From NCBI RefSeq assembly GCF_013607485.1, contig NZ_SCHP01000001.1:122529-186528 (forward strand): a stretch of DNA of 64,000 nucleotides, written 5' to 3'. Below, one piece after another: positions 15,597 to 28,492 of the stretch (within the stretch, counting starts at the first letter, position 1; each line of letters opens with the position of its first letter). A program made the position numbers and the translations under genes. The DNA is from Bombilactobacillus bombi. Its GTDB lineage: Bacteria; Bacillota; Bacilli; Lactobacillales; Lactobacillaceae. Below the pieces are notes generated by a model. The model did not search any database. It was given only the letters and a program-made list of their open reading frames with translations, and had not been told where the DNA came from.

Positions 15597-18059
15597 TTAT
15601 TCTAAATCTAGATTTATTTCAGTTTCCTCATGATCAACTTTCGCCATGGTTGAAACATGAGCATCGTCGCTAATCTTCATCAGCCGAACTCCCATAGTTG
15701 CTCGCTTGGTCTGAGAAACTTTGGCTACTTCAAATCTAATTAACACACCATTGCTGGTAATTACCATAATATCTTCGGAGCCGTCAACGGTGGTAATTCC
15801 AGCTAAAGGTCCATTTTTAGCGGTAATATTAGTAGTCTTGATTCCTTTACCACCACGGCCTTTAATTGGATATTCTTTAGCGGCTGTCCGCTTACCATAG
15901 CCATTTTCTGAAATAACTAGTACTTCACTTTGAGGAGTCAAAATTGCTGAACCGACCACATAGTCCTGTTCGCGCAAACGAATACCGCGGACACCTGCTG
16001 CAGTACGGCCCATGACCCGCACAGCTTTTTCAGCAAAGCTAACCGCATATCCTAAATGTGTACCAATTAAGATATTTTGCTGGCCATTAGTCAAAATAAC
16101 ATTATCCAAAGAGTCTTCATCTTTTAAAGTAATAGCCCGCAGCCCATTCTTACGAATATTTTGAAATTCGCTCAAAGCAGTTCTTTTGACCGTACCAAAG
16201 CGTGTAACAAAGAATAAATAAGCATCTTGAGGTGATTGCTGACGCTTAATATGAACCACTGTTTGAATACGTTCTTCGCTGGCAATTCCTAAAAGATTAA
16301 TAATAGGAATCCCCTTAGCACTGCGGCCATATTCGGGAATTTCATAGGCCTTAGAATGAAAAATTTTCCCGGAATTAGTAAAGAATAATAAATCATCATG
16401 CGTTGAGGTATAAAGTAAATGTTCAATAAAGTCGTCTTTATTAACACCCATCCCCTTAATCCCACGGCCGCCGCGGTTTTGGACTTTGAAATCATCAGCT
16501 GGCAAACGCTTGATGTAACCATTATGTGTCAGCACAATCAACACATTTTCTTCTTCAATTAGGTCTTCATCTTCTAGGCTGAGAACTTCACCGACTAATA
16601 ATTCAGTCCGCCGTGCATCGCCGTATTTATCGCGGATTTCTACTAATTCTTGATAAATAATCTGATCTATTCGTTCCGGTTTAGCCAAAATATCCTGATA
16701 ATCATTAATTTTAGCCATTAATTCTTGATATTCAGCTTCAATTTTATCTCGTTCTAATCCGGTTAAGCGCACCATCCGCATATCCAAAATGGCTTGGGCT
16801 TGTTTATCCGATAAATCAAATTGAGTCATTAAAGCACTTTTAGCTACTTCAGCGGTTTTAGAACTCCGGATAATATGAATAATGGCATCAATATTGTCAA
16901 GCGCAATTCTTAAACCTTCTAAAATATGCGCGCGGTTTTTAGCTTTCTTTAAGTCAAATGCTGTCCGGCGGCGGATAACTTTTTCTTGGTGTTCCAAATA
17001 ATACTGTAAGATTTCTTTTAAGGATAATACCTTAGGAGCACCATTAACAATAGCTACCATATTAAAGCCAAAAGAAGTTTGTAAGGCCGTAAGCTTATAT
17101 AAGTTATTTAATACTACTTCGGCGCTCATATCCCGACGTACATCAATGGTAATCCGCATTCCTGTCCGATCCGACTCATCAATTAGGTTAGTGATACCTT
17201 CAATTCGATGATCACGAGCTAATTCTGCGATTCGCTCAATTAATTTGGCCTTGTTGACAGCATATGGCAATTCTGTCACAATAATCCGCTCGCGACCGCT
17301 TTTTTGAGTTTCAATATCTACTTTAGCCCGCACTGTAATGGTTCCGCGGCCAGTTTCGTACGCTTTACGAATACCTGACTTACCCATAACTACACCGCCC
17401 GTAGGGAAGTCCGGACCAGGAATTGCCTGCATTAATTCAGCTGTGGTAATTTCTGGATTTTTCATCAACAGATGAATACCATCGACTACTTCACGCAAAT
17501 TATGCGGAGGAATATTGGTTGTCATCCCCACCGCAATTCCTGTCGCGCCATTAACTAATAAATTAGGAAAACGAGCCGGCAAAACTCGTGGTTCTTTTTC
17601 AGTACCATCATAATTTTCAGTAAAATCAACAGTATCTTTATTAATGTCACGCAACATTTCTGTGGCAATTTTACTCATTTTTGCTTCAGTATACCGCATA
17701 GCCGCCGCTGGATCACCATCGACCGAGCCAAAGTTACCATGCCCATCTACTAAAACATAGCGGTAGCTGAACTTTTGCGCCATCCGAACCATTGATTCAT
17801 AAATAGCTGAATCTCCGTGCGGATGGAATTTTCCCATAACATCACCGACAATCCGGGCTGACTTTTTATAAGGTTTATCAGGGGTAACCCCTAATTCATT
17901 CATCCCGTACAAAATTCGCCGATGGACTGGTTTTAAGCCATCACGGACATCTGGTAACGCCCGCGCAACAATGACACTCATTGCATAATCTAGAAACGAG
18001 CTGCGCATTGTCTTAGTTAAATCGACCGTTTGAATACGCCGATCATTAGTTTCACTCAT
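15597..18059 (-). CDS. gyrA: DNA gyrase subunit A
   Basis: 820 residues. With GyrB it forms the gyrase that introduces negative supercoils ahead of the fork. The N-terminus has [31 protein letters not shown], the quinolone region [17 protein letters not shown] with Ser and Glu at the usual resistance positions (wild-type looking), and the active Tyr in AAMRYTEAK. The C-terminal beta-pinwheel carries the GyrA box ([11 protein letters not shown]) and ends in acidic residues. It lies 20 bp after gyrB. Confidence 0.97.
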   Translation of the reverse strand: MSETNDRRIQTVDLTKTMRSSFLDYAMSVIVARALPDVRDGLKPVHRRILYGMNELGVTPDKPYKKSARIVGDVMGKFHPHGDSAIYESMVRMAQKFSYRYVLVDGHGNFGSVDGDPAAAMRYTEAKMSKIATEMLRDINKDTVDFTENYDGTEKEPRVLPARFPNLLVNGATGIAVGMTTNIPPHNLREVVDGIHLLMKNPEITTAELMQAIPGPDFPTGGVVMGKSGIRKAYETGRGTITVRAKVDIETQKSGRERIIVTELPYAVNKAKLIERIAELARDHRIEGITNLIDESDRTGMRITIDVRRDMSAEVVLNNLYKLTALQTSFGFNMVAIVNGAPKVLSLKEILQYYLEHQEKVIRRRTAFDLKKAKNRAHILEGLRIALDNIDAIIHIIRSSKTAEVAKSALMTQFDLSDKQAQAILDMRMVRLTGLERDKIEAEYQELMAKINDYQDILAKPERIDQIIYQELVEIRDKYGDARRTELLVGEVLSLEDEDLIEEENVLIVLTHNGYIKRLPADDFKVQNRGGRGIKGMGVNKDDFIEHLLYTSTHDDLLFFTNSGKIFHSKAYEIPEYGRSAKGIPIINLLGIASEERIQTVVHIKRQQSPQDAYLFFVTRFGTVKRTALSEFQNIRKNGLRAITLKDEDSLDNVILTNGQQNILIGTHLGYAVSFAEKAVRVMGRTAAGVRGIRLREQDYVVGSAILTPQSEVLVISENGYGKRTAAKEYPIKGRGGKGIKTTNITAKNGPLAGITTVDGSEDIMVITSNGVLIRFEVAKVSQTKRATMGVRLMKISDDAHVSTMAKVDHEETEINLDLE

Positions 18060-18079
18060 AGCACTTACTCCCTTCTAAA

Positions 18080-21138
<3,059 letters not shown>

Positions 21139-21139
21139 A

Positions 21140-21349
21140 TTAAATTATCTTCAAAATTTGATCGGATGCGACCTGGACAACATCTCCAGGATAAAGTTTT
21201 TTCCCACGTCGATTTTCTTCTTGTCCATTAACTAAAACTTGATTTTCTTGTAAAAACCACTTGGCCTGACCGCCCGTACTAATAATTCCGCTATCTTTGA
21301 GCGCTTGGGTCAAAGTTATATAATCTTTTTTTATTTTAATCTCAGTCAT
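21140..21349 (-). CDS. yaaA: S4-domain RNA-binding protein YaaA
   Basis: 69 residues from ATG at 21349, with AGGAT 9 bases upstream; a GTG at 21358 is the alternative. It is essentially one S4 domain (ITLTQALKDSGIISTGGQAKWFL, VLVNGQEENRRGKKLYPGD). It is found between dnaN and recF throughout the Firmicutes. Its role is thought to be RNA binding in ribosome function but is poorly defined. Confidence 0.93.
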   Translation of the reverse strand: MTEIKIKKDYITLTQALKDSGIISTGGQAKWFLQENQVLVNGQEENRRGKKLYPGDVVQVASDQILKII

Positions 21350-21602
21350 TAAATTCACATCCTATCAATTAGACTGTCACAATAATAATTATAGCGCTTT
21401 TTAATTTATATGGCAATTTTAAGGGAGTTTAAGCAATTTTAATAAATTCTGGTATAAAAGGTCTAAATTACTTTTTTTAGCTCTATCTGCCCTTAAATTG
21501 CAAAATAACTGTAATATTGAAACGATAATAGAGTATATTAACGTCAAAAGAGCCTTGGCATTGTTGCCAAGGCTCTTTTGATAGAATTTTTTAATATTAT
21601 TG
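21350..21602. other. Spacer between dnaN and yaaA
   Basis: Contains the dnaN terminator (21545-21580) and, between it and 21349, an AT-rich stretch that must carry the promoter of the yaaA-recF-gyrBA unit on the minus strand. No other structure is seen. Confidence 0.5.
21545..21580 (-). terminator. Terminator of dnaN
   Basis: A 16-bp perfect stem (CAAAAGAGCCTTGGCA and its complement) with a 4-base loop, ending in TTTTG on both strands. Confidence 0.85.
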
Positions 21603-22742
21603 CTAGAAAGTACGAACTGGGGTAATTAGCTGAATAAAGTTCTCAGCATCACTCAGTGGCTTTAAAGTAAAAGGATGTAACGGCGCAGTAAATTCCAATT
21701 TAATCTTGGTGTCACCAAAGGCCCGCAAGGCATCTTTTAAATAATCAGGATTAAAGGAAATTTCTAAATCATCACCGCTAATTTGACTAGGCTGTAAAAT
21801 TTCTTCTACCGCCCCCACTTCCGGTGAATTGCCGTAAATAGTAGCTTTTTTAGTCCCTGTTTCAATGACTAAGCGCACCACATTGTTGCGGCTGGCATGT
21901 GCCAAAAGTGACGCTCTTTCAACTGCTGCCAAAAGGTTTTTCGCTTCAAATTCCAATTGGGTAGTGGATTGATCGGGAATAAGTCGGTCAGTAGCTGGAT
22001 AATTGCCTTCTAAAAGACGCGAATAAAAAAGTGTTTTGGCAAATTCAAATAAAACTTGGTTTTCCGAAATAGAAATTTTAACGTCTTGTTCACCATTATT
22101 AAAACTACGGACTAATTCCGTTAAACTTTTGGCAGGAATAACAATGTCATAATCAGCTTGATTTTGATTGGCGATGGTAACTTTTCTTTGGGCTAAACGG
22201 TGGCTATCAGTAGCCACAGCTAACAACTGATTGCCAGAAATTTTCAAATGCAAACCGGTTAAAATGGGCCGATTTTCTTGGGTTGAAGCGCTAAAGACAG
22301 TTTCATTCACTAATTGCCGCAGAATTTCAGCAGTTATGGTTAATTGATCGCTATTTTCGACTTCAGGTAAGTGAGGATAATTATTAGCATCTAAGCCATT
22401 TAAGGTAAATTCAGAATTACCTGAAGTAATAATTGTTTGATTGTTTTCCACAATTTTTAAAGAAAAGTCCTCACCGGGTAACTTTTTAATAATTTCATTA
22501 AAGAAACGGGCTGGTAAAACAATCGCGCCGGGAGTAACAATATTTAAATCATTATCTGGATCACTTTGCTCAATTAAAGTTTGTACAGAAATGTCCACAT
22601 CACTACCAGTAATAATTAGTCCTTGCTCGGTCGCGACTAACTTCATTCCGGTCAAAATGGGAATTGTTGTTTTAGATGATATGGCACGTTGAACATTATT
22701 TATTTGATTAATGAAACGAGAACGGTTAATTGAAAATTGCAT
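21603..22742 (-). CDS. dnaN: DNA polymerase III beta sliding clamp
   Basis: 379 residues, three-domain clamp of normal length. It starts MQFSINRSRFINQINNVQRAIS and shows PILTGMKLVATEQGLIITGSDVDIS, ENRPILTGLHL and ATDSHRLAQRKV. It ends with a short clamp tail, LITPVRTF. The ring tethers the polymerase to DNA. Ribosome site AAGGAG precedes the ATG. It lies downstream of dnaA across the unwinding element. Confidence 0.97.
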   Translation of the reverse strand: MQFSINRSRFINQINNVQRAISSKTTIPILTGMKLVATEQGLIITGSDVDISVQTLIEQSDPDNDLNIVTPGAIVLPARFFNEIIKKLPGEDFSLKIVENNQTIITSGNSEFTLNGLDANNYPHLPEVENSDQLTITAEILRQLVNETVFSASTQENRPILTGLHLKISGNQLLAVATDSHRLAQRKVTIANQNQADYDIVIPAKSLTELVRSFNNGEQDVKISISENQVLFEFAKTLFYSRLLEGNYPATDRLIPDQSTTQLEFEAKNLLAAVERASLLAHASRNNVVRLVIETGTKKATIYGNSPEVGAVEEILQPSQISGDDLEISFNPDYLKDALRAFGDTKIKLEFTAPLHPFTLKPLSDAENFIQLITPVRTF

Positions 22743-22906
22743 AGTTAACTCCTTATTATTAATAATAAAAACTTAGTAGTAATAGTAGTAGGACTTGTTA
22801 ATTCTGTGGATTACATAAAACAGACTAGTTTTAGTCTAACATTTTTGGTGGATAACTTGGGGAAAAATCTCGTGGAAAATCCAATAGTTTTCCCCAGGAT
22901 CCTCAA
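22743..22906. other. oriC: Origin unwinding region: DnaA boxes, DnaA-trios and AT-rich element
   Basis: Read from dnaA toward dnaN this region contains DnaA-box-like sequences TTTTCCACG (22871-22879), TTATCCACC (22847-22855) and TAATCCACA (22805-22813). Next come a short CC and six trinucleotides complementary to TAG/TAA (22774-22791, plus strand TAG TAG TAA TAG TAG TAG), and then an AT-only run before dnaN. This is the order of the Bacillus basal unwinding system: DnaA boxes, GC spacer, DnaA-trios, melting element. Confidence 0.85.
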
Positions 22907-24271
22907 TTAATTTTTGAGGCTTGCTTTTAAATTCGTAATATCGTGTTGTATTGACAAATCGTTTTCTAATAATTTGGTAATTTTATCGCAAGAATGTAAA
23001 ACCGTTGTGTGATCTTTACCGCCAAAATCTTGACCAATTTTAGGCAAGGAACTATCAGTTAATGTTCGGGCTAAATACATGGCGATTTGGCGGGGTAAGA
23101 CAATGGCCTTATTACGCCTTTTTCCTTTGAGATCAGCGACTGTTACTTTATAGTATTTAGCTACTTGGCTTTGAATTTTGTCGATGGTCAGTCCAGCTTG
23201 ATGTTTAGCATCTTTAAGATCTTTTAATGCTTCGGCTGCTAAGCTGATGGTAATATCAGCGTTATTCATAGTTGAATAGGCTTGAACTCGGACTAAGGCA
23301 CCCTCTAATTCTCGGACATTACTGTCAATTTGGCTGGCAATATATGAAAGTGCATCATCAGGAATTTCTAAATTTTCAGCAATTGCTTTTTTTCTCAAGA
23401 TGGCAGTTCTGGTTTCTAGATCGGGCGCTGTAATATCGACGGATAGCCCCCATTTAAAACGGGAAACTAATCTTTCTTGCAGCTTAGGAATTTCATTAGG
23501 TAAACGATCGGAAGTTAAGACAATTTGTTTTTTAGTATTATAAAGCGTGTTAAATGTATGGAAAAATTCTTCTTGTGTTCCTTCTTTATCGGCAAAAAAT
23601 TGAATATCATCTACTAAAAGCAAGTCAACTGTTCGATATTCATTACGAAAACTTTCTTGTGTACGATTTTGAATGGAATTAATAAAATCATTAGCAAAGG
23701 ATTCACTTGAAATATATTTAACATTAGCTTGCGGATTGCGGTCTAATAACCGATGGCCAATGGCTTGCATCAGATGAGTTTTTCCTAAACCGACCCCGCC
23801 ATAGATAAACAGCGGATTATACATTGTTCCGGGTTCTTCCGATACTACTAATGCTGCAGCATGAGCCATCTGATTACCAGTACCTGTAACAAACGAATCA
23901 AACGTATATTTGCTATTTAAATGCGCTTTTTGCAGTGGAGATTGCGGACCAGTTTTTCTGATATTAGTCGAATCAAGTTGTTTTTGATGGTCTGTTTGTT
24001 TGTTTAAGTCCTCTTTAAGCAAAACTACGGGAACAATTTCTTGGTTTCCATACTCATAGGCAGCTTCAACGACTTTTGTACTGATATTTCTTTCCCAATA
24101 TTCTTTGTGTAAAGCTGAAGGTACCGTGATATAAATTTTTTGTTGCTCTAATTTTATGGGCTGGGCGCTTTCAATCCATGTTTGATAGCTGACAGGAGCA
24201 AATTCTTGTTTAAATTTTTTTTGTAAGTAACTCCAAAAGGAATCGAGTTCACCATTTGTAATTTCTGCCAC
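22907..24271 (-). CDS. dnaA: Chromosomal replication initiator protein DnaA
   Basis: 454 residues from GTG at 24271, with GGAGG 7 bases upstream; an earlier in-frame start at 24313 would put 14 non-family residues before it. Domain I starts ITNGELDSFWSYLQ. The AAA+ domain has Walker A IYGGVGLGKTHLMQAIG and Walker B LLLVDDIQFF. Domain IV has the DnaA signature GKDHTTVLHSCDKI. It binds the boxes on both sides of its own gene and is probably autoregulated by the cluster at 24334-24619. Confidence 0.97.
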   Translation of the reverse strand: MAEITNGELDSFWSYLQKKFKQEFAPVSYQTWIESAQPIKLEQQKIYITVPSALHKEYWERNISTKVVEAAYEYGNQEIVPVVLLKEDLNKQTDHQKQLDSTNIRKTGPQSPLQKAHLNSKYTFDSFVTGTGNQMAHAAALVVSEEPGTMYNPLFIYGGVGLGKTHLMQAIGHRLLDRNPQANVKYISSESFANDFINSIQNRTQESFRNEYRTVDLLLVDDIQFFADKEGTQEEFFHTFNTLYNTKKQIVLTSDRLPNEIPKLQERLVSRFKWGLSVDITAPDLETRTAILRKKAIAENLEIPDDALSYIASQIDSNVRELEGALVRVQAYSTMNNADITISLAAEALKDLKDAKHQAGLTIDKIQSQVAKYYKVTVADLKGKRRNKAIVLPRQIAMYLARTLTDSSLPKIGQDFGGKDHTTVLHSCDKITKLLENDLSIQHDITNLKASLKN

Positions 24272-24745
24272 TGGATTTCCTCCCCCGTAAAATAAAATCC
24301 TTAACTGTGACATTCTAGCATTATTTATAAAAGTTTTCCACAGATGAATAACTTTTATTAACTTTTCCCTTAAATAAACAAGTGTAAATAATAAATATTT
24401 TTAGAATTGTGGATAAATTTAATTTATAAAAGTTTATCCACAAATTGTCAGGCTTCGTTAATACTTGAAATATGAGCAAAAAAACCACTTAATCACAATT
24501 GTGGATAAACTGTTAACAACTGTGTTGATTGGGGATTTTATTGGAAGTTATCTTGTTTAAAACTTGAGCAGTAAAAAATATAAAAAAGTTTTCCACTGCT
24601 TTTTTCAACAGGTGGAAAACTAAATATAGGTAATATTTGAAAAATATATTTGCTTTCAAGGTAAATTATGATAAACTGTTTAGGTGATTATCTTAGACTA
24701 GTACAGTGACAGCACGGTTGACAAAGTTATGGAGGTGTTACAAAC
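24272..24745. other. oriC: Origin region upstream of dnaA: DnaA-box cluster
   Basis: This 474-bp non-coding stretch separates divergent dnaA and rpmH. Perfect DnaA boxes (TTATCCACA or its complement) occur at 24408-24416, 24434-24442 and 24500-24508. One-mismatch or related boxes lie at 24334-24342 (TTTTCCACA), 24589-24597 (TTTTCCACT) and 24611-24619 (complement TTTTCCACC). With the trio element beyond dnaA this makes a bipartite origin of the Bacillus type. The dnaA and rpmH promoters also lie here; for rpmH, TTGCTT followed after 16 bp by TAAACT is the best candidate. Confidence 0.9.
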
Positions 24746-24886
24746 ATGACTACAAAAAGAACTTACCAACCTAAAAAACGCCATCGCGAGCGGGTACATG
24801 GTTTTATGAAGCGTATGAGTACCAGCAACGGTCGGAAGGTTTTAGCACGGCGTCGTAAGAAAGGCAGAAAAGTTTTATCCGCCTAG
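24746..24886 (+). CDS. rpmH: 50S ribosomal protein L34
   Basis: 46 residues, very basic, with the universal pattern [16 protein letters not shown] and [19 protein letters not shown] strong GGAGG precedes the ATG. Together with rnpA it marks the rightward side of the origin. Expression is probably high; its own terminator follows immediately, so some transcripts stop before rnpA. Confidence 0.97.
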   Translation: MTTKRTYQPKKRHRERVHGFMKRMSTSNGRKVLARRRKKGRKVLSA

Positions 24887-24911
24887 GCCACTGAATATTC
24901 AGTGGCTTTTT
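24887..24911 (+). terminator. Terminator after rpmH
   Basis: A perfect 20-base palindrome (GCCACTGAAT and its complement) begins directly after the rpmH stop and is followed by TTTTTT. Read-through would be needed for rpmH-rnpA co-transcription. Confidence 0.85.
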
Positions 24912-24943
24912 TATTATGATAACGAGATGATGAAGGACTAATT

Positions 24944-25282
24944 ATGAAAAAAAGCTACCGTATTAAAAAAGAAGCAGAGTTTCAAACAGTATTTGATTAT
25001 CATCAATCTGTGGCGAACCGGACTTTTGTTCTTTATCAAATGCCCAAACAAGGTCAAAAACATTTTCGTGTAGGAATTTCTGTCGGAAAAAAGATTGCTC
25101 ATACAGCTGTTCAGCGTAATCAAATTAAACGTTACATTCGCCAATCTTTGTTAGAATTAAAGCCGCAAATACCGCCAGAAATGGATTTTTTAATTATTGC
25201 CCGGAAGCCAGCGACGGAATTAAATATGGCAGAAACTAAAAAAAATCTGTTTCATCTTCTAAAATTAGGTAAAATACTGTAG
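24944..25282 (+). CDS. rnpA: Ribonuclease P protein component
   Basis: 112 residues, basic. It helps the RNase P RNA to trim 5' ends of tRNA precursors. The family motif is visible in [28 protein letters not shown] (positions about 43-70), with an N-terminal [21 protein letters not shown] lies before the ATG. It belongs to the rpmH-rnpA-yidC-jag series. Confidence 0.96.
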   Translation: MKKSYRIKKEAEFQTVFDYHQSVANRTFVLYQMPKQGQKHFRVGISVGKKIAHTAVQRNQIKRYIRQSLLELKPQIPPEMDFLIIARKPATELNMAETKKNLFHLLKLGKIL

Positions 25283-25312
25283 AAGACTATTAAATGCTAA
25301 AGGAAAATTGTT

Positions 25313-26152
25313 ATGTCAAAAAAGAAAAAACGCCTTTTTTTAATGTTTACCCTCTTATTCTTAGTTGTACTAGTTGTCAGTGGCTGCAGTAATATTAATG
25401 ATCCGATCACTAAAAGCAGTCCTGGCTTTTGGAATCACTATGTGCTTTATCAATTTTCACGCTTTATTTTATGGTTGGCAAGCTTAGTTAAAAATAGCTA
25501 TGGCTGGGCAATTGTTATTTTTACAATTGTGGTGCGGATTGTTTTGCTGCCTTTAAATTGGTGGCAAATTAAAAGCATGAATAAGCAAATGCGTATCCAA
25601 CCTCAAATGAAGGCCTTGCAGCAAAAATACTCTGCTAAAGATTTAGAAACACAACAAAAATTACAAGAAGAAACGAAAAAATTATATGCTGAAGCTGGTG
25701 TCAATCCAGTTGCCGGATGTCTGCCGTTAGTAATTCAATTACCTGTTATGTGGGCTTTATATCAGGCTATTTATCGGACGACAGAATTACGTAATGGTCA
25801 TTTTTTGTGGATGGAGTTAGGGAAGCCAGATCCGATTTATATTTTGCCAATTCTGGCAGCTCTTTTCACCTTTTTAAGTACTTGGATTGCCAACTTATCC
25901 CAGCCTGATCAGCCTCAAGCTACTAAAATGATGATGTGGCTGATGCCCATTATGATTTTAATTCCGGCAATCTCCATTTCTTCAGCTATTTCAGTTTACT
26001 GGGTAGTATCTAATGCTTTTCAAGTGCTCCAAACTCTCTTGTTACAGAATCCCTTTAAGTTTAAGCGCGAACAGCAAGAAAAATTAAAACAACAAAAGCA
26101 ACGGGAAAAGGCCTTGCGCAAGGCCAAAAAACGTGCTTTTAAAAAGCATTAA
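25313..26152 (+). CDS. yidC: Membrane protein insertase YidC (OxaA/SpoIIIJ type, lipoprotein)
   Basis: 279 residues. A lipoprotein signal with lipobox VVSGC (Cys25) is followed by the five-helix insertase core. The conserved start of the first core helix (NSYGWAIVIFTIVVRIVLLPL) carries the hydrophilic-groove Arg. The middle has AGVNPVAGCLPLVIQLPVMWALYQAI and the C-terminus is a long Lys/Arg-rich tail that contacts ribosomes. It inserts proteins into the membrane. Next to jag, it is the SpoIIIJ-type paralogue; a second YidC may exist elsewhere. Confidence 0.95.
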   Translation: MSKKKKRLFLMFTLLFLVVLVVSGCSNINDPITKSSPGFWNHYVLYQFSRFILWLASLVKNSYGWAIVIFTIVVRIVLLPLNWWQIKSMNKQMRIQPQMKALQQKYSAKDLETQQKLQEETKKLYAEAGVNPVAGCLPLVIQLPVMWALYQAIYRTTELRNGHFLWMELGKPDPIYILPILAALFTFLSTWIANLSQPDQPQATKMMMWLMPIMILIPAISISSAISVYWVVSNAFQVLQTLLLQNPFKFKREQQEKLKQQKQREKALRKAKKRAFKKH

Positions 26153-26179
26153 GCTAATTTTGGAGGAGTTTGAAAATTT

Positions 26180-26833
26180 ATGACCGAATTTCAAGGAACA
26201 ACAATTCAAAATGCCATTGACCAGGGCTTAAAAGCACTCCATTTAGAGAGAGAACAAGTAGCAGTAGATGTAATTAGTGAAGGCCGTAAAGGCTTTTTAG
26301 GTATTGGCCGTAAGCCAGCCCGTGTCGAAGTGAAACCTCTAAGTAACGTTAAATCCTTAATTACACAAACTAATACCACTCATGAAAAAATTGCGCAAAT
26401 TCAAACTTACTTAAAAGCTATTGTGGCGGCCATGGATTTTGACCAGCAAGTACAATTAATCAAAAATGCTGATAATTTAAAGTTTGAAATTCAAACTCAA
26501 GAACAAAACCAATCACGAGTAATCGGCAAGCATGGTAAAAATATTAATGCCTTACAGACGATTATCCAAGAATACGCCTATTATTTAGATTTTCGTGAAG
26601 AACCTATTTTATTAGACTGCGGTGGTTATCGCAAGAGGCGGCAAGAGGCTTTAATTGCTTTATCTACTTTTAAGGCAGAGCAAGTACAGGCTACTCATAA
26701 GCCTACATATTTGGATCCCATGCCAGCTTTAGAACGCAAAATTATTTATGAAAATCTAGCAGCTAATAATCAAGTGATTGTGCGGACTCAAGGGCGCGGT
26801 TTAGATAGATATTTAGTAATTAAACCGGCTTAA
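26180..26833 (+). CDS. jag: RNA-binding protein KhpB (Jag)
   Basis: 217 residues. A Jag_N domain (about 1-52) has EGRKGFLGIGRKPARVEV. A KH domain (about 75-150) has the GxxG loop VIGKHGKN, and an R3H-like domain lies at the C-terminus (about 175-217, PALERKIIYENLA ... GRGLDRYLVIKP). In the R3H signature RxxxH the His is Tyr here. With KhpA it binds RNA and affects cell elongation and division in Firmicutes. It follows yidC by 27 bp with a strong GGAGG. Confidence 0.92.
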   Translation: MTEFQGTTIQNAIDQGLKALHLEREQVAVDVISEGRKGFLGIGRKPARVEVKPLSNVKSLITQTNTTHEKIAQIQTYLKAIVAAMDFDQQVQLIKNADNLKFEIQTQEQNQSRVIGKHGKNINALQTIIQEYAYYLDFREEPILLDCGGYRKRRQEALIALSTFKAEQVQATHKPTYLDPMPALERKIIYENLAANNQVIVRTQGRGLDRYLVIKPA

Positions 26834-26904
26834 TTATCACAAAATTGTATTTTCATAGCAGTGATGATAATTGAAGAGAATTTTTTTAACATTATAAAGT
26901 TATT

Positions 26905-26950
26905 AAAAGAGTATTTATGAATTAATCTGCATAAATACTCTTTTGTTTGA
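26905..26950 (+). terminator. Terminator after jag
   Basis: A 15-bp perfect stem (AAAAGAGTATTTATG, right arm to 26944) with a 10-base loop, followed by TTTTG and TTTG. It closes the rpmH-rnpA-yidC-jag unit. Confidence 0.85.
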
Positions 26951-27009
26951 TAATTTTTCGTGATTAATTATTGTAATCTTTATCCAACGCTACATAAGGG
27001 AGTGTAAGT

Positions 27010-28355
27010 ATGAATTTTTTGAAACCGCCAGCAGCTAAAAAACAAGTTGCTGCCGAGCAAATTGATCCCACCTATAAGCGTTTACGCTGGCAAGTTTTCT
27101 TGGGAATTTTTATAGGCTATGCAGGCTATTATCTTTTAAGAAATAATTTTTCCATTGCTATGCCACAATTAATTCGTGCAGGCTTTACTAAGTCACAATT
27201 AGGCTGGGCTTTTTCGGCCGTTTCGATCGCCTATGGTATTAGTAAGTTTGTAATGGGAACTGTTTCTGATCGCAGCAATGCCCGCATTTTTTTGCCGCTA
27301 GGATTAGTGCTGACGGCAGTAGTGAACTTGTTTTTTGGACTGGTACCAGCCTTGACTCAGTCTTTAATGGTGATGTTTATTTTACTATTTTTGATTGGCT
27401 GGTTTGAAGGTATGGGCTGGCCGCCGTCGGGGAGGATTTTAACACATTGGTTTTCAATTAGTGAACGTGGTAGTTGGACTTCAGTGTGGAACGTTGCGCA
27501 TAATGTCGGTGGTGCTTTTAGGCTCCCTTAGCCAGTGCGGGAATTGCCTTTGCTGCAGCACATTTTCTGGGATTAAAGTCATTTACAGGTGCTTTTATTA
27601 TTCCTGCAGTGGTGGGACTTGTTATTGCTGTGGTGGCTTATTTATTAATTCGTGATACTCCTGAATCAATGGGACTGCCGCCAATTGAAGTGTATCGTAA
27701 TGATTACCCTAATCAAGAGCATAAGTTGTATGAAGAAGAGCTGACAACTAAAGATATATTATTCAAATATGTTTTAAATAATAAATGGGTGTGGCTTATA
27801 GCCTTTGCTAACATTTTTGTTTATTTTGTCCGTTATGGGGTAGAAAATTGGGCTCCCGCTTATTTAACGGAGATTAAGCATATTACTCTGGCATCTTCCA
27901 GTAATTCTTATTTTTTGTATGAAATTGCGGGCATTCCAGGTACAATCTTTGCTGGTTGGGTCTCAGATAAAATTTTCCATGGTCGTCGGGGACCAGCTGG
28001 ATTTGTCTTTATGCTGACTGTTAGTGCTTTTGTGCTATTATATTGGCGTGCACAAAGTATGTTGATGGTTAACTTTTCGTTAGTAATGATTGGCTTTTTG
28101 ATATATGGCCCTGTAATGTTAATTGGTTTACAGGCCTTAGATTCAGTACCGAAAAAAGCTGCCGGTACGGCTGCCGGCTTGACGGGTCTTTTTGGCTATT
28201 TATTTGGTTCAGTTGCAGCAAATGCAATTATGGGGATGATTGTTGATCATTTTGGCTGGTCAGTAGGTTTTTTGACAATTTTTGCCTCAGCTTTAATTGC
28301 GGCACTGATTTTTGCTTTAACCTGGAACTTACGTGGACAAGAAGCCAGCAAGTAA
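27010..28355 (+). pseudogene. Glycerol-3-phosphate / sugar-phosphate antiporter (GlpT/UhpT type), frameshifted
   Basis: Two frames make one MFS organophosphate:phosphate antiporter. Frame 1 (27010-27531) covers the N-terminal half and contains [28 protein letters not shown] and [13 protein letters not shown] ... [10 protein letters not shown], then stops after FRLP. The other frame continues from 27522 with [21 protein letters not shown] and runs to the normal end. The total of 1346 bases is one short of a 448-residue protein, so a single-base deletion near 27517-27524 explains it. It has a good start (GGGAG before ATG 27010). The break may be a real inactivation or a sequence error. If intact, it would import glycerol-3-phosphate or hexose phosphates. 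Confidence 0.85.
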
Positions 28356-28361
28356 TTTTTT

Positions 28362-28390
28362 TTGACAAATCTTAAAGAACAGGTTATATT
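28362..28390 (+). promoter_or_regulatory. Promoter upstream of mnmE
   Basis: TTGACA (28362-28367), 17 bp, TATATT (28385-28390): a near-consensus vegetative promoter about 100 bp before the mnmE start. It produces a leader containing the hairpin at 28416-28467. Confidence 0.7.
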
Positions 28391-28415
28391 TTTTATTAGT
28401 TATTAAAAAGTAGTC

Positions 28416-28467
28416 AAAGTGCTTTTTATCTAGACCTAAATGGGATAGATTAATGGCGCTTTTTTTG
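28416..28467 (+). terminator. Hairpin with T-run in the mnmE leader
   Basis: AAAGTGC pairs with GCGCTTT (one wobble), an inner ATCTA pairs with TAGAT, and seven or more T follow. It lies after the TTGACA/TATATT promoter and before the mnmE ribosome site. It may be a terminator of the upstream gene or an attenuator of mnmEG. Confidence 0.55.
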
Positions 28468-28492
28468 TGTTTTTAGGAGGATTAAGAGTAAA

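Noticed and set aside
27461..27655. Small Cys-rich open frame
   Set aside because: It is the third frame across the broken antiporter gene and has no ribosome site.
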